Positions 1-12,814 of a stretch of DNA of 64,000 nt are shown here, one piece after another. This DNA is from Gymnothorax reevesii. Lineage: Eukaryota; Chordata; Actinopteri; Anguilliformes; Muraenidae. Under the pieces are notes generated by a model. It saw only the letters and a program-made list of their open reading frames with translations. It was not told the DNA's origin and searched no databases. Where the stretch lies: assembly GCA_029721435.1 (NCBI GenBank), contig CM056580.1:29010367-29074366 (forward strand), read 5' to 3'. The translations under genes were made by a program, and so were the position numbers. The stretch's first letter is position 1, and the number at the start of each line of letters is the position of its first letter.

Positions 1-1398
1 CATAAAATAGCAGGAAATGAGAGGGTAAACTAACTTGAATTATCTTATCAATATCAATTATTAGTATCTTATCAATACCTCCCACCTCCTAAATACAGCA
101 AGTCACACATGCTTGCCAGAGTTGCACTCTGTTCAGTGTCAACACATTTTGGGTTGACACACAATATTCCACTGATAAAGTCTGTTTTCCCACCAACGAA
201 CCCTCTGGGAATTCTACCACCTTTAGCGTCACATCCTACTGTAGTAACTCAGATTAGTGACAAACAACGGGTAGTGCGTAACTGGGGGAGGTTTTTTACT
301 ATATTTGTTCAATGTAGATCTGTTACCTCAGAGCTGGTCAGTAGAGCAGACACTGCAGAGCAGCAGACAAATAAAACGCAATCATGCTGACTTCTTCTAC
401 AGCCTGGCGCCAAAAAGTAATCTTATTTAAAAATAGGAATTGGCATGAGCCAATACCTCTAAAAGCGTACATTCCCCTAACCTACTCTCAAACACTGGGT
501 CAGGACAAGGGCTATATGAGCATGCAGGTTCTCTAATTAACACTTCCCATGCATGAATGCTGTATCATTAGGGTGGTCAGCCAGGAAAGCCCTCCTTCCC
601 ATCATCCCTAGTTAAACTGGATAACTATGGAGAAATGGGGACACTGCATGACAGCTGGCCTCCTCACAGGATAAAAAGATAAGAAAACCATGCAAACTGC
701 TAACTACAGCAGTGAAGGCAAGCTGGTCTGTTTTCGTTTACTGGGCTACAGAGGCAACCTCTGCTGACAGGGTAATGAATGTGTTTTCAGGCGCAATGCT
801 GAAAACCAAAGGGCGCCTGTTCAGTGTACCCAGACAGGCTCTATCTGTGTGTTTGCACACATAGGCCATCAAAGGAAAAGAGATTACAAGCACACTCCTT
901 CCAGCAGAGGGCTGCTGTCCAGTAAAATGTGAGAGACGACTTCCTCCACAACCAGCTGTTGTACAGCCTAAATATAAAATCAGAGTCTGAATGCATTGTC
1001 TGTGGTTATGCTCCCTATTTCTGGGGCTTTTGAGTAACTGCAAGCAGGAAAATCACCACAGTGGGTTTATTTTTCTCATTCACTTCCATCTTTGGCCTTT
1101 TTTTCTTAGACCAACAACATACCAGATAAGACTAATGATGGTTTAACATTTAAACCCATTCTATGTTTTAATTAAAGGAGCTGTGTCACGATTACTGCGC
1201 ATGTTCGCAACTTTGAACGAAGTAAACCCGCTTGACTAAAAGTCCAAATCTACCCCCATTTTTGCAAATCCATTGTTTTGCATTGTATTTATACATTTTA
1301 AATTCTCAGGCTGTATACTTTTTACATTAAGGAGTTTTCTAAGGAAATTCGAGGATTCTAAGAATGATTTTCGCGTTTTAGCCAAAGAATAATATGAA

Positions 1399-1493
1399 GA
1401 ATGTAAACTGGTTTGCCAACCACAGATATCACAGCGCAAGAAGGTATTTTTCTTCTTCTATGATTAAAAGCAATGGCAAACCAGCTTACATTC
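1399..1493. repeat. Short inverted repeat (20-bp arms)
   Basis: Arms at 1399-1418 and 1474-1493 match in inverted orientation at 19 of 20 bases with a 55-base loop, and weaker pairing continues outward. Probably a small decayed MITE. Confidence 0.6.
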
Positions 1494-1601
1494 TATGAAT
1501 TCTTCAGCTAAAGCGCTATAATAGTGCTTTAAGTAATCAAATTTCCATAGGACTCTCCTTAGTATAAAAAGCATAATGCCTCAGTAACTAAAATATATGC
1601 A

Positions 1602-2100
1602 GTGCTAAAAAGATTTATTAGACCACCAGTCATAAAAAACAAGAAAACATTAATATTTAAATTTGTCCAAAAACTTGTTTAAAACTAAAAAAAAAAATTT
1701 ATTTCTTTGGCAAATAACAAATTTAAACCACTAAATAGTTCTTATTCACACATAAAAACAACTATATTTTGTATGGCCTCCATTGGTCTTGATAACAGCA
1801 GGCAGTCTTGCATTCAACCACTAAAACTAATTTTTATGTTCAGGAATGCAAGAAAATAACTTATTTGGCATCTTAAAAAAAAAAATAATGTGCCTAACTA
1901 TTTGTCTGCTTTTTCGTGAAACTGTAAATTCAAAAATTCATGGATAACAACAATAATTATATTTTAGCATCAACTTATTCCCTATGGAATACTTTTATAT
2001 AAAATTGTCGCGTTTGTGCGAAATACTTTTCCTGAAGATTACACAAAATAAAAACACACTTAGTTAAATGTCTGTATTTTCAAAATAAAAGTTCTTAACA
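1602..2100. mobile_element. Decayed Tc1-like fragment
   Basis: Begins with a Tc1-like terminal motif (ttattagaccaccag) and includes tttgtatggcctccattgg and cttgataacagcaggcagtc, which resemble a familiar non-coding part of fish Tc1-like elements. No transposase and no matching right end were found. Confidence 0.45.
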
Positions 2101-2145
2101 GGTTCAAGTGCAAATGTCAAAATATAGGGCATTGGCAGCCCTAGA

Positions 2146-2608
2146 AGTTCCCGCCGTTAAGATAAAATGTTGAAGTTTTTGTTGACGGACGCACGCACGG
2201 ATGGAGCCCGATACCATAGGAGCCTGTAACTGAAAATGTTGATAAGATAAAGCGAATTATCAAACTTTTTGGTGATATTTTTAGGCCAGAGACTTTGAAA
2301 AAATAGGGGCAAGGTCATCTTTAGGCACGTCATTTGTAGGGCTTTATGAGATGCATGTCCAGTAAAAATTAGGAGTGTGTAACTGAAATAGTTGATGAGA
2401 TAAAGCAAAATGTTGAAATTTTGGTGATATGTATAGGCCAGAGATATTGAAAAAATAGGCTAAGGTCACCCCTTAGGCATGTCATTTGTAGGCCATTATG
2501 AGATGCATGTCCAGTAAAAATTAGGAGTCTGTAACAGAAACAGGTAATGAGATAATTACGGACGGAGTCCAAAACCATAGCTCCCGCGCCCGCTTGGCGG
2601 CGGGAGCT
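2146..2608. mobile_element. MITE with GC-rich ends and internal 152-bp tandem repeat
   Basis: The ends agttcccgccg (2146-2156) and cggcgggagct (2598-2608) are inverted copies with one mismatch. Inside, a unit of about 152 bp is repeated roughly twice (for example atgcatgtccagtaaaaatt at 2351 and 2503), each with a (t/c)aaggtca motif, followed by acggacgg-type sequence near the right end. It shares this architecture with elements at 24556, 30366, 38228 and 46635. No coding capacity. Confidence 0.65.
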
Positions 2609-3021
2609 AACTAATAGCATCGTTTTGGGTATTTGTAACATCATTCCAATTGTCATTTTGGTCGCTTGCTACGTGACGTTGAGCAGCTCCTCGACTAGGT
2701 GCTCGACTACGTGCTCTTCGACCACAGCCTGGCCTGGCTTGGCCACGGCCCCTCCCCTCCTGTGGTTGAAGTACAGGTGGCCCATCACCCAGATCGTCAA
2801 CTGATTTCGCATTTTCATCAAACTGATTGGTCAAGGTTGCCATTACTGCTGTCAGATTGGACGGATTGACGCGATACTCATGTATTATGCATGTTTTCAA
2901 TGGAACTCCGAATGACGTCATCAACGCCGCTGGCTTACCGTAGGGAATGATAGAATTCACAGCGCTGTTGGCAGCTGCTTGCTGAAGGGCATGAGTAAAA
3001 AGTATCATTTCAGTTAAAAAG

Positions 3022-3424
3022 ATTCTGTTGATTTGATTCTGATATAATTAAATGTATTCCTTTGTGTCTTTTTAGTTATCTTATGAGTATTATGTCTAGA
3101 TAATTGATTATAAAACTGTTGTTGTTTTTTAGAATTGTCTGTCTTTATGAATAATTTGAAATTTTTGTTGAGATTGTGCTGTTTTTGAATTTTGTTGTAT
3201 ATTTCTAAAGCCCATTTTGTAATTTGCTGATGTTTAGAAATGTTACTTTGTTGATTCCTTTTGAGTTTATGTATTGATGTTGTTCCTTTGAAATTATGGT
3301 ATGCTTGGAATGTATGTCCATGCTTTGACTGATTGTATTGATCTGGTTTTATTGGTACTTTCTGTTTTTAAGAATACTGTCCCTGAAAATTGTAAAACCA
3401 ATAAAGCCAATTTCAGTTAAAAAG
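3022..3424. mobile_element. Retroposed insert with 15-bp target duplication
   Basis: The 15-bp direct repeat atttcagttaaaaag flanks the insert (3007-3021 and 3410-3424). The insert is A/T rich and ends aaaaccaataaagcca, with a polyadenylation-like hexamer but no long A tail. This fits target-primed retroposition of a LINE or SINE 3' end. No open frame of note. Confidence 0.6.
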
Positions 3425-3534
3425 CTTGCGCATACTGGTGCATTTACCATTACAGAAACACAAAAATGATTTTGTTAATTACCAACATTGTTAATTTAGG
3501 GCAGCTATGGCATACACCTTATATTAGGTGTTGG

Positions 3535-5216
3535 CAGGGGCAGATTTAGCAATTTAGAGGCCCTAGGCAAACAGAAGCATGGGGTCCTTCACCTTTTTAA
3601 AATCTCCTTTAACAAACTAAAAACAAACAAATATCGCACTCCTAGTTTTTAAATTATTTTTTTAAATACAGACAGCACTAAAACACAGTAAAGTAACTTA
3701 AGTAAATCTTATCCACCTTTTCATCAAAGTAATACAAAAAGATGCATAGCAACATAAGACATTTTAATTGTTGAACCATTATGACTTGATAACGCCACCT
3801 TTCCCCCTCCTCCACCACCCATCATTAACCCAATTTACCAGATGTCCCACCACAAGAAGTGGATTGTTACAGCGGTGCAACTGGCATTTGAAACGAGAGA
3901 TCATACAAACATTCTGATGAAGTTTTACTGCATGAAACATTTACGAGAGCCGCTGAAAATCGTCTGGAAAAAGAAGACTGTCAGTATCGATATGCTCCCA
4001 GGGTTCCAACGTTGGCCTCAAACGGCTACGGCAGCCAAGATAAATCAAAGGAAAGAAGCTGCTCCCTAGTTAACATGACGGTCAGGCCAGCCTCCACGCC
4101 GAAAACACAGTCAAACAAACCCCCAGAACCTGCCCGAATTAGCTCACTTAAACGTTACCCTATTAACTCAACACAAGATCCCATGTCCCTTTTCAAAAAT
4201 GGTAGAGGTAATTATCTAGGTTACTGAAAACGGACGACAACCAAGAGAAACCGAACAAAGATAAAAGCCCTTTGGTTATTCACATTAGTCTTTAACGAAC
4301 GACTCACTTCCCCTGATTTATAATCACGCTATCCCAGAACTCTAGCAGAAGCTAGCTAGGCACCCAGCCAAAGCAGCCATTACAGCCAAGAGAAATCGGC
4401 AAAGCCTTCTAATGCGGGATTGTGAAGTCGAGAAGCGAGTCATTCATTCGGTTTAGATGCAACAATTAAAGACCAATGTTCACCAGGGTGCTCTTACTCT
4501 TCTCCGGTTTCTCTAGATGATTATCGCAGCTGTTTGTTAGCTGACGTATGATAAACTACTCAAAAATGGTAGCAGTAGCTATTTATTGGGGAAACAATTG
4601 AGTGGAAAAATAGGCAGGTTGTACTTATTAAAGGGCAACGCTAACTGGAGAGCTTCTTCGCTTCACTTATTTCTCTTGGCTGCTGTAGCTGTTTGAAGCT
4701 AACGTTAGAACCCTGGTTACATATTGAGACTGGCAGGATCTTTTTTCCAGGCTGTTTTCAGCGGCTCAAGTACATGTTTCATGACGTAAAACTTCAGTCC
4801 TTCAGAATGTTTGTATGATCTCTCTTTACAAAAGCCAATTTCACAGATGTCACAAGTTCCCATCTCTTCGTAAATAACATTGCATTTGATCAGCATTCGA
4901 TTTGCTGCTGAATATGAACAAACTCGATTGGTCAATATACAGCCTACGCTGTGCACCGTGTAATTCACCAGACGCGCTCTTGGAATAGTCCACTGTAATA
5001 AGACGGGGGGAGCATAGCCCAGTAATTCGTGAATAATTGAATTCTGACGCAATTGTAGTGTATAGATTGTAGAGGGACATGATTAATAAAGAAAGAGCCA
5101 AAAATAAGCGAAACCAATATATTTATTTAAATATTTTTGAGGTCTACAGAGGACCCCTTGGATGTTGGGGGCCCCGGGCAATTGCCTACCTTAACTAAAG
5201 GCAAAGTCCGCCTCTG
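3535..5216. mobile_element. hAT-type element with perfect 8-bp target duplication
   Basis: Flanked by ggtgttgg on both sides (3527-3534, 5217-5224). The ends caggggcagattt and, inverted, cagaggcggacttt are hAT-like TIRs, followed by further partial inverted similarity including a ggcccc-rich stretch. The interior is a long imperfect inverted repeat: roughly 3895-4075 pairs with 4640-4825. The small frames in both arms are mirror copies of each other (KFYCMKHLREPLK and KFYVMKHVLEPLK) and are probably not genes. No transposase, so non-autonomous. Confidence 0.85.
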
Positions 5217-5727
5217 GGTGTTGGTCTAATAAATTTGTTAACCCCTTAAGCCCTACGCCCCGGTACCAAGTGCCGGTGCTTACGCACAATAAATAGAACA
5301 TGTTTCCAAATCGCAACTTTGTCCATGCGGCATAACCACATTTCGCGAAGAAACTAGGCAAAAAGCTCATGTAGACCATTTCTACCTCAACCGAACACAA
5401 TTCAAGCACCGTCTTTGAATAGGATGGTATAGGCTATAGGACTGGCAGAAATAATGATTTAAAAAATATTTCTAAATTCTAAATATTAAAAACTGGTGGT
5501 ATTTCGGTGGAATGTATGCCTGTAGTGACATATAAGTGCAATTAGATGATTTTTACAGTTTAATATCTGAGAAATCTGATTTGGTACACAACGTACCTGA
5601 ATTGCCAATTTGGAGAAGCCACCTAGACATTCCTCACAAACTGTGTTCTGATTTACTAGATTGGAACTAGAAATATTAGTTTTCGCCAACGAAAACATAT
5701 GGTATGCATCCCCCGAGAAGCCCATCC

Positions 5728-6300
5728 CCAGCTGAACTTAGAGACTAAGAAAATCAACAATAGAGATGGAAAGTGATAGTACATATGTCACAGCCAATTA
5801 TGCTGATGCTGTCATAGGGTGACCTTGAAAAAAACAGGTCAAGGTCAAGGTCACCATACCCAACAAAATCCTCTGGGCCTGATCAGTATGGGTGGTCAAT
5901 ATGTAATGGCAACTCAAAACCCCCAAAATCCAAATTTAGACGATCTATCAAATGACCTTGAAAAAGTAGGAGAGGGTCACCCGTGTTCGAACTTGTCCGA
6001 GCCCCTCCAGAGATACAGGTACATCTGTGGTATCTCAACGAGCTAGGTGTCTAGCTCATCCCATCCCCACTTGAACTTAGAGACATCCTAGGCTAAGAAA
6101 ATCAACAACAGAGATGGAAAGTGTTAGTACATATGTCACAACCAATTCTGCTGATGCTGTCATAGGGAGACCTTGAAAAATCAGGCCAAGGTCCAGGTCA
6201 CTATACCCAACAAAATTCCCCAGGCCTGGTCACTTTGGGTGGTCAATATCTAATGGCTGCTCAAAATACTCTTGGAGATATTAGCAAAAACATTTGCGGC
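5728..6300. repeat. Tandem repeat, 348-bp period, about 1.6 copies
   Basis: The motif aatcaacaa followed by gagatggaaagtg and tagtacatatgtcac recurs at 5752 and 6100, and similarity continues through accttgaaaa, caaggtca and the ggtggtcaatat block. Several perfect TCAAGGTCA sites occur in it (5820-5828 inverted, 5839-5853 two overlapping, 5953-5961 inverted). Confidence 0.8.
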
Positions 6301-6339
6301 GGCGGACGCAGTGGCAACGGCTTCACGCTACTCAATACA

Positions 6340-7253
6340 TACACTACCGCTCAAAAGTTTGGGATCACTTGGAAATTTTCTTGTTTTCCTTGGAAACACA
6401 CATGAAATTACGCTGAATAGGAAATATAGCAAATGAACAGAACATGCTGACATTGTCTGAGTTAGAAATAATGATTTCAATGGAAAATGATGAATATGTA
6501 CTTCAAACTTTGCCTTCATCAAAAAAAGAACCACCTTCACTGTTGATACTGAAACTGGTGTTCAAAGGGAACTATTTAGCGCAGCTGCTAGTTGACAACC
6601 TGTGGGGCATCTTTTTCTTAAACTACACCCTCTCAGATATTTGTCTTCTTACACAGTTATGCATCGAGGCCTCCCACTCCTTTTTTCTATCCTTGTTAGT
6701 GCCGGTTTGTGCTGCTCTCTGGAGGGAGTAGTTGACAGCATGGTAAGAGATTTTAAGTTTTCAATTTTTTGCATTGAATAACCTTCCTTTCTAAGCACAA
6801 CAATACACTGACGGGTCTCTAATGGAAGTTCTTTCTTTCTGGCCATTTTGAGCCTGTAAACAAACAAACAACTGCTGATGCTTCAGGTACTAAACCAATC
6901 TCAAGAATACCAAGCTCCCTTTTACGCTCCCTAATTAGTTCAACGGTTTTCAGCTGTGAAGCACATTTGCAGAAGGGTTTTCTAATAATCAATTAGCCTT
7001 ATAAAATGCTTAACTTGGATTAGCAGCCATACCATGAGATTGATGCAGAGGACTGACAGTCGCTGATAATAGGCCTCTATGCAAAAATGTAAATCATTCT
7101 TTGAAAATCATCTGATTAATTTTAATCGTTTGTGAAATGGATAAAAATGTTTGTGAAATGGAAAAAAAAAAATTGTAAAATGCATGAAAATGAATTTTTC
7201 TTTGGAAAATAAAGAAATTTGCACGTGATCCCAAACTTTTGAGCGGTAGTGTA
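6340..7253 (-). mobile_element. Tc1-like element, internally deleted, with transposase N-terminal remnant
   Basis: Perfect 27-bp inverted repeats at 6342-6368 and 7225-7251 bordered by TA on both sides. On the minus strand an ATG at 6846 opens MARKKELPLETRQCIVVLRK followed by EGYSMQKI, matching the N-terminal helix-turn-helix start of fish Tc1-like transposases. The frame soon decays and no DDE catalytic domain is present, so this is a non-autonomous remnant. It is nested in the piggyBac-like element. Confidence 0.85.
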
Positions 7254-7979
7254 CATGCTCCCCCTGTCGGGGGATGCAATATAAACTTTGGCACAGATAA
7301 TGGTGAGATTCTGTGCTGTAAATTTTTAGAGGTTCCAGACTGCAACTATTTAAGTTTACAAGGGACAAAAGTAAAACTTTGTTTGGTACAAAATGGGGTC
7401 TTTGATTTATACTATATTCCATCTTCATTTACTCTGACTCAGTGACATATACCCTGATTTTTACACCATGGCAGAAATCCCAAATGGCTTAACTATTATT
7501 ATGATACCGAGATCACTCAAATAGACCAAATAGTTGCAGAGATATTCATTTCATTTTGGGCTTGCCATTTCAAAAATGACGCCAGGGCTTAAGGGGTTAA
7601 GCACTGTAAATATAATGCAAAACAGGATGGATTGCAAAGTATGGAATCAGATTATGACTAGCAGGCAAACAGACTCACTTTCTTAGAATGTAAGTTCTGA
7701 GCATGTGCAGAAATCATAAAGCTCCTTCAACATTCCAAGCCAGCATTTATTCATCGAGTATCCGTTTTATTGTCTTTGAGAACACTAAAGAAGTAAATTC
7801 TGAAAGGAACAATGGACTCAATATAGCAACATACAGCAAAAAAGTTCAACACAAAAAAAGCACAGTAGCACGAGTGCAGAAGAAGAAACAATCTGGTTTT
7901 ACAACTCAAAACACCGCGACCATGGCACTGAGAGTTAAAAGGGCAAAATGCATGCAAGCTTGCTAATAACAAAAATAAA

Positions 7980-9255
7980 ATACTCAGATCCTCCGCCATA
8001 GAACAGCTGATATTCTCAAACAAAGTTCAGAAAATGGAAGCAAGCATCTTCAGAAAATCTAGGATGGATGTAGGAAAAGGCACACCAATGCAATAAGATG
8101 TATTTGTACATTAAAATCAGTAAAAAAAAAAATACTGCACGGTCCTGGCATTCAGGCCTGGAAATGAAACACTCTCATTGGACAGACAGGCAGGACAGAC
8201 AAACAGAATCGAAACAAAGCTTCTGTATATCTTTGCAATAATATGCATCAATATATTAGATTTAGAGGAAAAATGGTTTAGAAAGTACTGGCCCAGGAAA
8301 AAAGGGTGATGGACGGACAGGCACATGGACAGACAACACTCATTCCTTTGTTCCTTCTACTTTGTGGCGGGGGTTTAGCAGCTGGACAACCTGAATTTAC
8401 AGCTTTTTAATGTTGAGTTATAAAAATAAATGAATAAATTCTGAAGTTAATTGAAAACAGAAAATGGGGCCCATATCAACACTTCAGTAAGTTAAAAACT
8501 TTTTAGGAGAAAAATTTGGGATGACTCCAAAAATTATTACCTTTCTTGTTATAGTTACTTCTTTGAATAAGATGCAAAGTTCTGACAATATAAAACATTT
8601 TACAGAATATTTCCCAAGAGGCATATTAAAATAGTAGGAAAAAAGCTCTGTTGCCATGGAAAAAATTCACAAAGGCTTTCCTTCCTGTGGTCTTTCTTTA
8701 AAAAAAAAAAAAAGAATTGCTTATTACCCTTCAATTGCTTCAATTCCAAGCAAGCATCCCGTGAAACACAAGCATGGATAGAGGCACTCTTTAAAGTTTT
8801 ACTTTACAGTGGACAAACATTGGGCAGCGTATAGGTTTTTCTCTACAGTAATAATACATACCAAACAAGAAATACTCAGAAGCACCACCACGGTATGGCT
8901 GATATCTGGGCTGTAACAAAAATGTAGTGGAGGGACTGACAGTCAGACAGGAGGACAGACAGAAGTATGAGAGGGCAGATCAATATTGTGAGATGTAGCC
9001 ATATTGAAATACGTATATTGAATGGTCTGGGAGTTGTGGTCCGGCAAAGAACTGGACGGCGGAGACGTGGCCTGGGATCAAAATGCAGTGGAGGAACGAA
9101 CAGACGAACAGGATGACGGTCTGAAAATGTGACAAGGCACACAGACACAATAAGATGTATCCATAAGAAATTTTGTTATGAAATATTGACAAACGTATAG
9201 AAGGGTATAAGGACGACACTCATTCAGGTATCCCCATCCACTTTGTGGCAGGGGA
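7980..9255. repeat. Diverged local duplication (two units about 890 bp apart)
   Basis: Unit one (about 7980-8370) and unit two (about 8870-9255) share, in the same order, tactcag near the start, a caataagatgta motif, gacagac-rich stretches, and an end with cactcattc then ctactttgtggcggggg or ccactttgtggcagggg. The copies are quite diverged. No coding sequence. Confidence 0.5.
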
Positions 9256-11264
9256 CAATAAACCCCAAAACAGGGCACATAAATCTATCAGTAAATCACT
9301 CATGTCAAGAGTTCTGGCCCCATAATTACGCTTACATTCCAACTGATGTTTTATTATTGTCTAAAAAATAAAAAGACTATTCTGAAATCATTTCAGCACC
9401 CGTCAACACGGAATAAAACTCCTTGTCGACCAAAAAGCAACTTTAAATAAGATAACTTATAGCTAATAGCCTAAACAACTTAACGAGACTGATGTTTTTG
9501 CAGTTTTTTTTTGTTTTTGCAGCAGTACCAGGGAAACTCCCTGACCATTTGTTTTCCATGCTTGACACCTCTGGGCTGTTTGTTCTCATAGGACCAGTCA
9601 GTTTCACTGCAGGGCGAGGAACACAAAGAACTGAATGCAAATTAGGCAGAAATATCATGTCTTCCCTACACCGTGCCTGGGCGAGACACCAGCTGCATTT
9701 TCGCTCCCCTGAGATAGATACACCACCCCAGTCATAAATCCTGCTGGCGGAAATTGTTTGCATAGTTTTGAATGTCGTTTTAACCTGTATTAAGAGAAGG
9801 CGGGACGTTTTAACTGAATTCACCTGGCTACACCGTAGAGAAAAGGGTGCCCTGGCTGTGAATGAAGAGGCATTGACTGATGAAAGAAGAAAAGTTCCAT
9901 CCGGACTGTGCTGCTTGCTCCCCAAATTCAATCCAGATTTATACACATATTACATCATTCCATATCAAAACTTCAGCAGTCCAGAGATGCAGTGAAATTT
10001 CACATGTTCTTACGAAACATAACATGTGCCACTACAATCTCTGGCAGAGTATGTAGGTCAATTTCTATTCTCATAAAGAGAATTTTCTAGAATTTCCAAA
10101 TAAATGTGTCACCTATACTGCTCGGCAAACAGTTGGCTTTGCTGGGAATCGAGTCAGAGTTTTTAACAGATATATTGTTGTTTTGCTTTTTTTTTTACAT
10201 AGACATTCACTAATGCCATGGGAATTGTCACTGTCTCGCAGTCTTCAAAGTAAAGAGAGACTGGCCCACCGTTTCACAATAAGCAGTGCCTATTTTTCTC
10301 CCTAAAATGTGATTATTTCTGTGACATGCACAACACATTGCTCTGAGAGAGCAGAAGATCCAATTCGAAGTTGTGTCGCTCACAGTATCAAACTGCAGTA
10401 TTGGCATCAATATCAGAATCGAACGAATCCTAACAATATCCATCCTGAATAACTGCTGATCAAGTACACTAATTACAACAGGCTACCATTAGTCCGGCAT
10501 GCTGAAAACTACAGGAAATGATTTGCTTTAAATAGCTTCTGTTTGACAAAATTTGGATTTATGTAAACCTACAGACTAAATGCAGCTATTTGGGGGACCA
10601 TATCATTCTGGTACACAGTGTGTACCAATGTGGTGGTAGAGGAGAAGAAGTGCTTTCACTCCACAGATGAGGTACCTTCAATTTTGTGGCAGTGATACAC
10701 CAACAGGAGCCAGCTTTGCCTGCAGAGTAAACAGGGCAAATGCCTTCTCACTTGCTGCTTGATTTACCAGGCCTTCTTAACCTGACAATGATCAGCAAGC
10801 AGCTGAACTCAGAGACAAGTCAGTAGGTGTGAGAGAACATTCTGCAGAACTCTGACATTCTCGCTGCACAGCACATGTGTACTATATGCGCGGTATGCAC
10901 CCCAAGTAAACTTGATGAACGCTTGATTTATTAATGAGGTAATCATAAATTTGACTATATAACCAAACTAGATGCTCTAGAGACCAGATTTGCTCACCTG
11001 GATCTGTATAAAAATAATTGACTGCCGCACACAGGTAACAAGGTACAGGATCTTAATAAAATACCAAAAAACTTGATTACGATTCCGACCTTGTCCCATA
11101 ATTTTGCAAAATCGATTTTTAAATGGAATAGAAATAAATAAATCAGTTTGATTCAAATGGAAATTGCAGGAGATTCTGATTATCATTTCAAGAATCTAAT
11201 GAGTAGATTGAATGTGATGGTTTATTCAGATGCTACAGTGAAATAGAACAAAAATCATACTTCA

Positions 11265-11530
11265 GGTTTTAAGGCAAATAACTCCTAAAAAGAGCCATTG
11301 TACAATTTCAGTGTAATGGAGACTTTTGTAGAGCTTTATTTGCTGATCATTTTAGCGATGTAAGTTTTTCTCCATCTCTTACGGTTTTCATTATATAGGC
11401 CAAAAAGAGCTAAAATCGTCAAATTTGACATTTCAAGGCCAAAAACTCCTACAAGGAGGCATTGTATGATTTCAATCTTACAGAGACTTTTGCAGAGTTT
11501 GATCTGCTGATCATTTTGAGGCAAGAGTTT
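11265..11530. repeat. Diverged tandem repeat, about 164-bp period
   Basis: The block aactcctaaaaagag ... attgtacaatttca ... ctgatcattttag recurs as aactcctacaaggag ... attgtatgatttca ... ctgatcattttgag about 164 bases later. Confidence 0.55.
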
Positions 11531-12814
11531 TTTCCTCTAGCTGCTTTGGTTCTCTGAGGTATACCTGAAAATAGGTGGTTTTACCCCAGTGTTCTATTTT
11601 TAGTAACAGCGGCCATGTTATTCAGACAGCAGGTATAATCGACATAATTTTGAAAGTAGATATCCTCAGGATGCTTGTGGCTAATTTTAGTCTGGATCGG
11701 TTCCGAGTAGTAGTTTCCGAGGAGAAGATTTCTGGAAAATGTTAATGACAGACGACAACGGATGCCAAGTGATGGCAATACGAATGTTAAACTAGAGTGC
11801 ACAAGCGCAGTTGGTTTGTCTCTGGGATCGTTACAGGCCGTGCGATTTATATGAGTTTGGTTCAGGTGAAAATGTATCGACTTTACAGTTTTGTGGCATG
11901 AAGTTCTGCGGGACTGTGGCATGTTTTAAATTTCGTGTTGCTGGTTATTTGAAAAAGATAGACATCTGACAAACTTTTGTGACCCCTTGGTTGTTTTCTT
12001 TGGTAGGCCTGCAGGAGGCAGGCGACCAGCAAGCTAAGAAGTGATGCGAATGCAGCAAAGCTAGTTACGCCGCGTTCCTTATTAAAATCAATTTCAAGCC
12101 TCACCATTTTTCTGGAGAGGCAAACATCCATTATGCAATCAGAATAGTTTGTTGGGTTTGTGCACAAAACACAAGCCCAACGAGGAACAGCAATGAGCGT
12201 TTCCTTGGTTTCCCTCACATGAACTTCCAGATAAAAGGGCAGCCCAGATAAAAAATTCTTCCATCCCGTGTTCCTTCCCCTCAGTTCTAATGCAAATTCC
12301 TGCATTTTTGATTATGCATCACATCTTCCCGAGTTAAAGAGACCAGGGAAAGCCAGGGAGGGTGACACATTTACTGAATTACACTCGAATTACAGTTCTC
12401 ACGGTTTTCCATCTAACACAGATTTCCACTCCTTATTTGAAAAGTGCACCTGGGGGATATTTCAAAGGCAGCATTTTTCAAGCCAAACCCTGCCAAGGCC
12501 ATGAAATTATAGCCTTTTGTTCCTATTAATAGCAGCGGGTTTGACAAAAAAGGCAGTGTAAAAACAGAAGCAATGCTTATTACAGGGGACCAGCCCTAAC
12601 AGTTTGGAGAGCTCACAGCCGATAAAGGCACGTTTCTCCATGTGGTTTTGGAGTTTGTGGAGGCGGCCAGTGGTTCTCTGCAACGCAAATGCTGTAATTC
12701 TGTCGTTAATATTGGAGGTCTATGCCAAGCGATCGGCATGCCAGGTACTGGCAGGCCGGCAGCCTGTACCATTGTGTGAAATGAGCCTCTGCTGTTTCAG
12801 GGTCAGCGCCTCAC

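Larger units (their letters stand above)
5242..7596. mobile_element. piggyBac-like element flanked by TTAA
   Basis: TTAA lies at 5238-5241 and 7597-7600. The ends ccccttaagccct and agggcttaagggg are perfect inverted repeats, and TTAA followed by a CCC-start TIR is the piggyBac signature. It contains the 348-bp tandem repeat and a Tc1-like element. I found no piggyBac transposase, so it is non-autonomous or badly decayed. Its left end is 21 bases from the right end of the preceding hAT. Confidence 0.75.
1..12814 (-). other. jmy: Part of JMY intron 2
   Basis: The donor gtgagg is at 12814-12809 and no downstream JMY exon is recognisable, so the left 12.8 kb is read as intron. Elements at 1399-7596 and 7980-9255 are listed separately. 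In 1-1398, 9256-11264 and 11531-12814 I see no coding sequence or clear repeat; the longest open frame (9443-9946, minus) has no recognisable similarity. Confidence 0.75.

Noticed and set aside
2607..3008. A 133-codon minus-strand frame beside the MITE
   Set aside because: Low-complexity Arg/Gly stretch and no known similarity; starts without an ATG and overlaps a repeat end.
9443..9946. A 167-codon open frame on the minus strand in JMY intron 2
   Set aside because: Composition is unremarkable, no motif is recognisable, and no splice or start context supports it. Likely chance.
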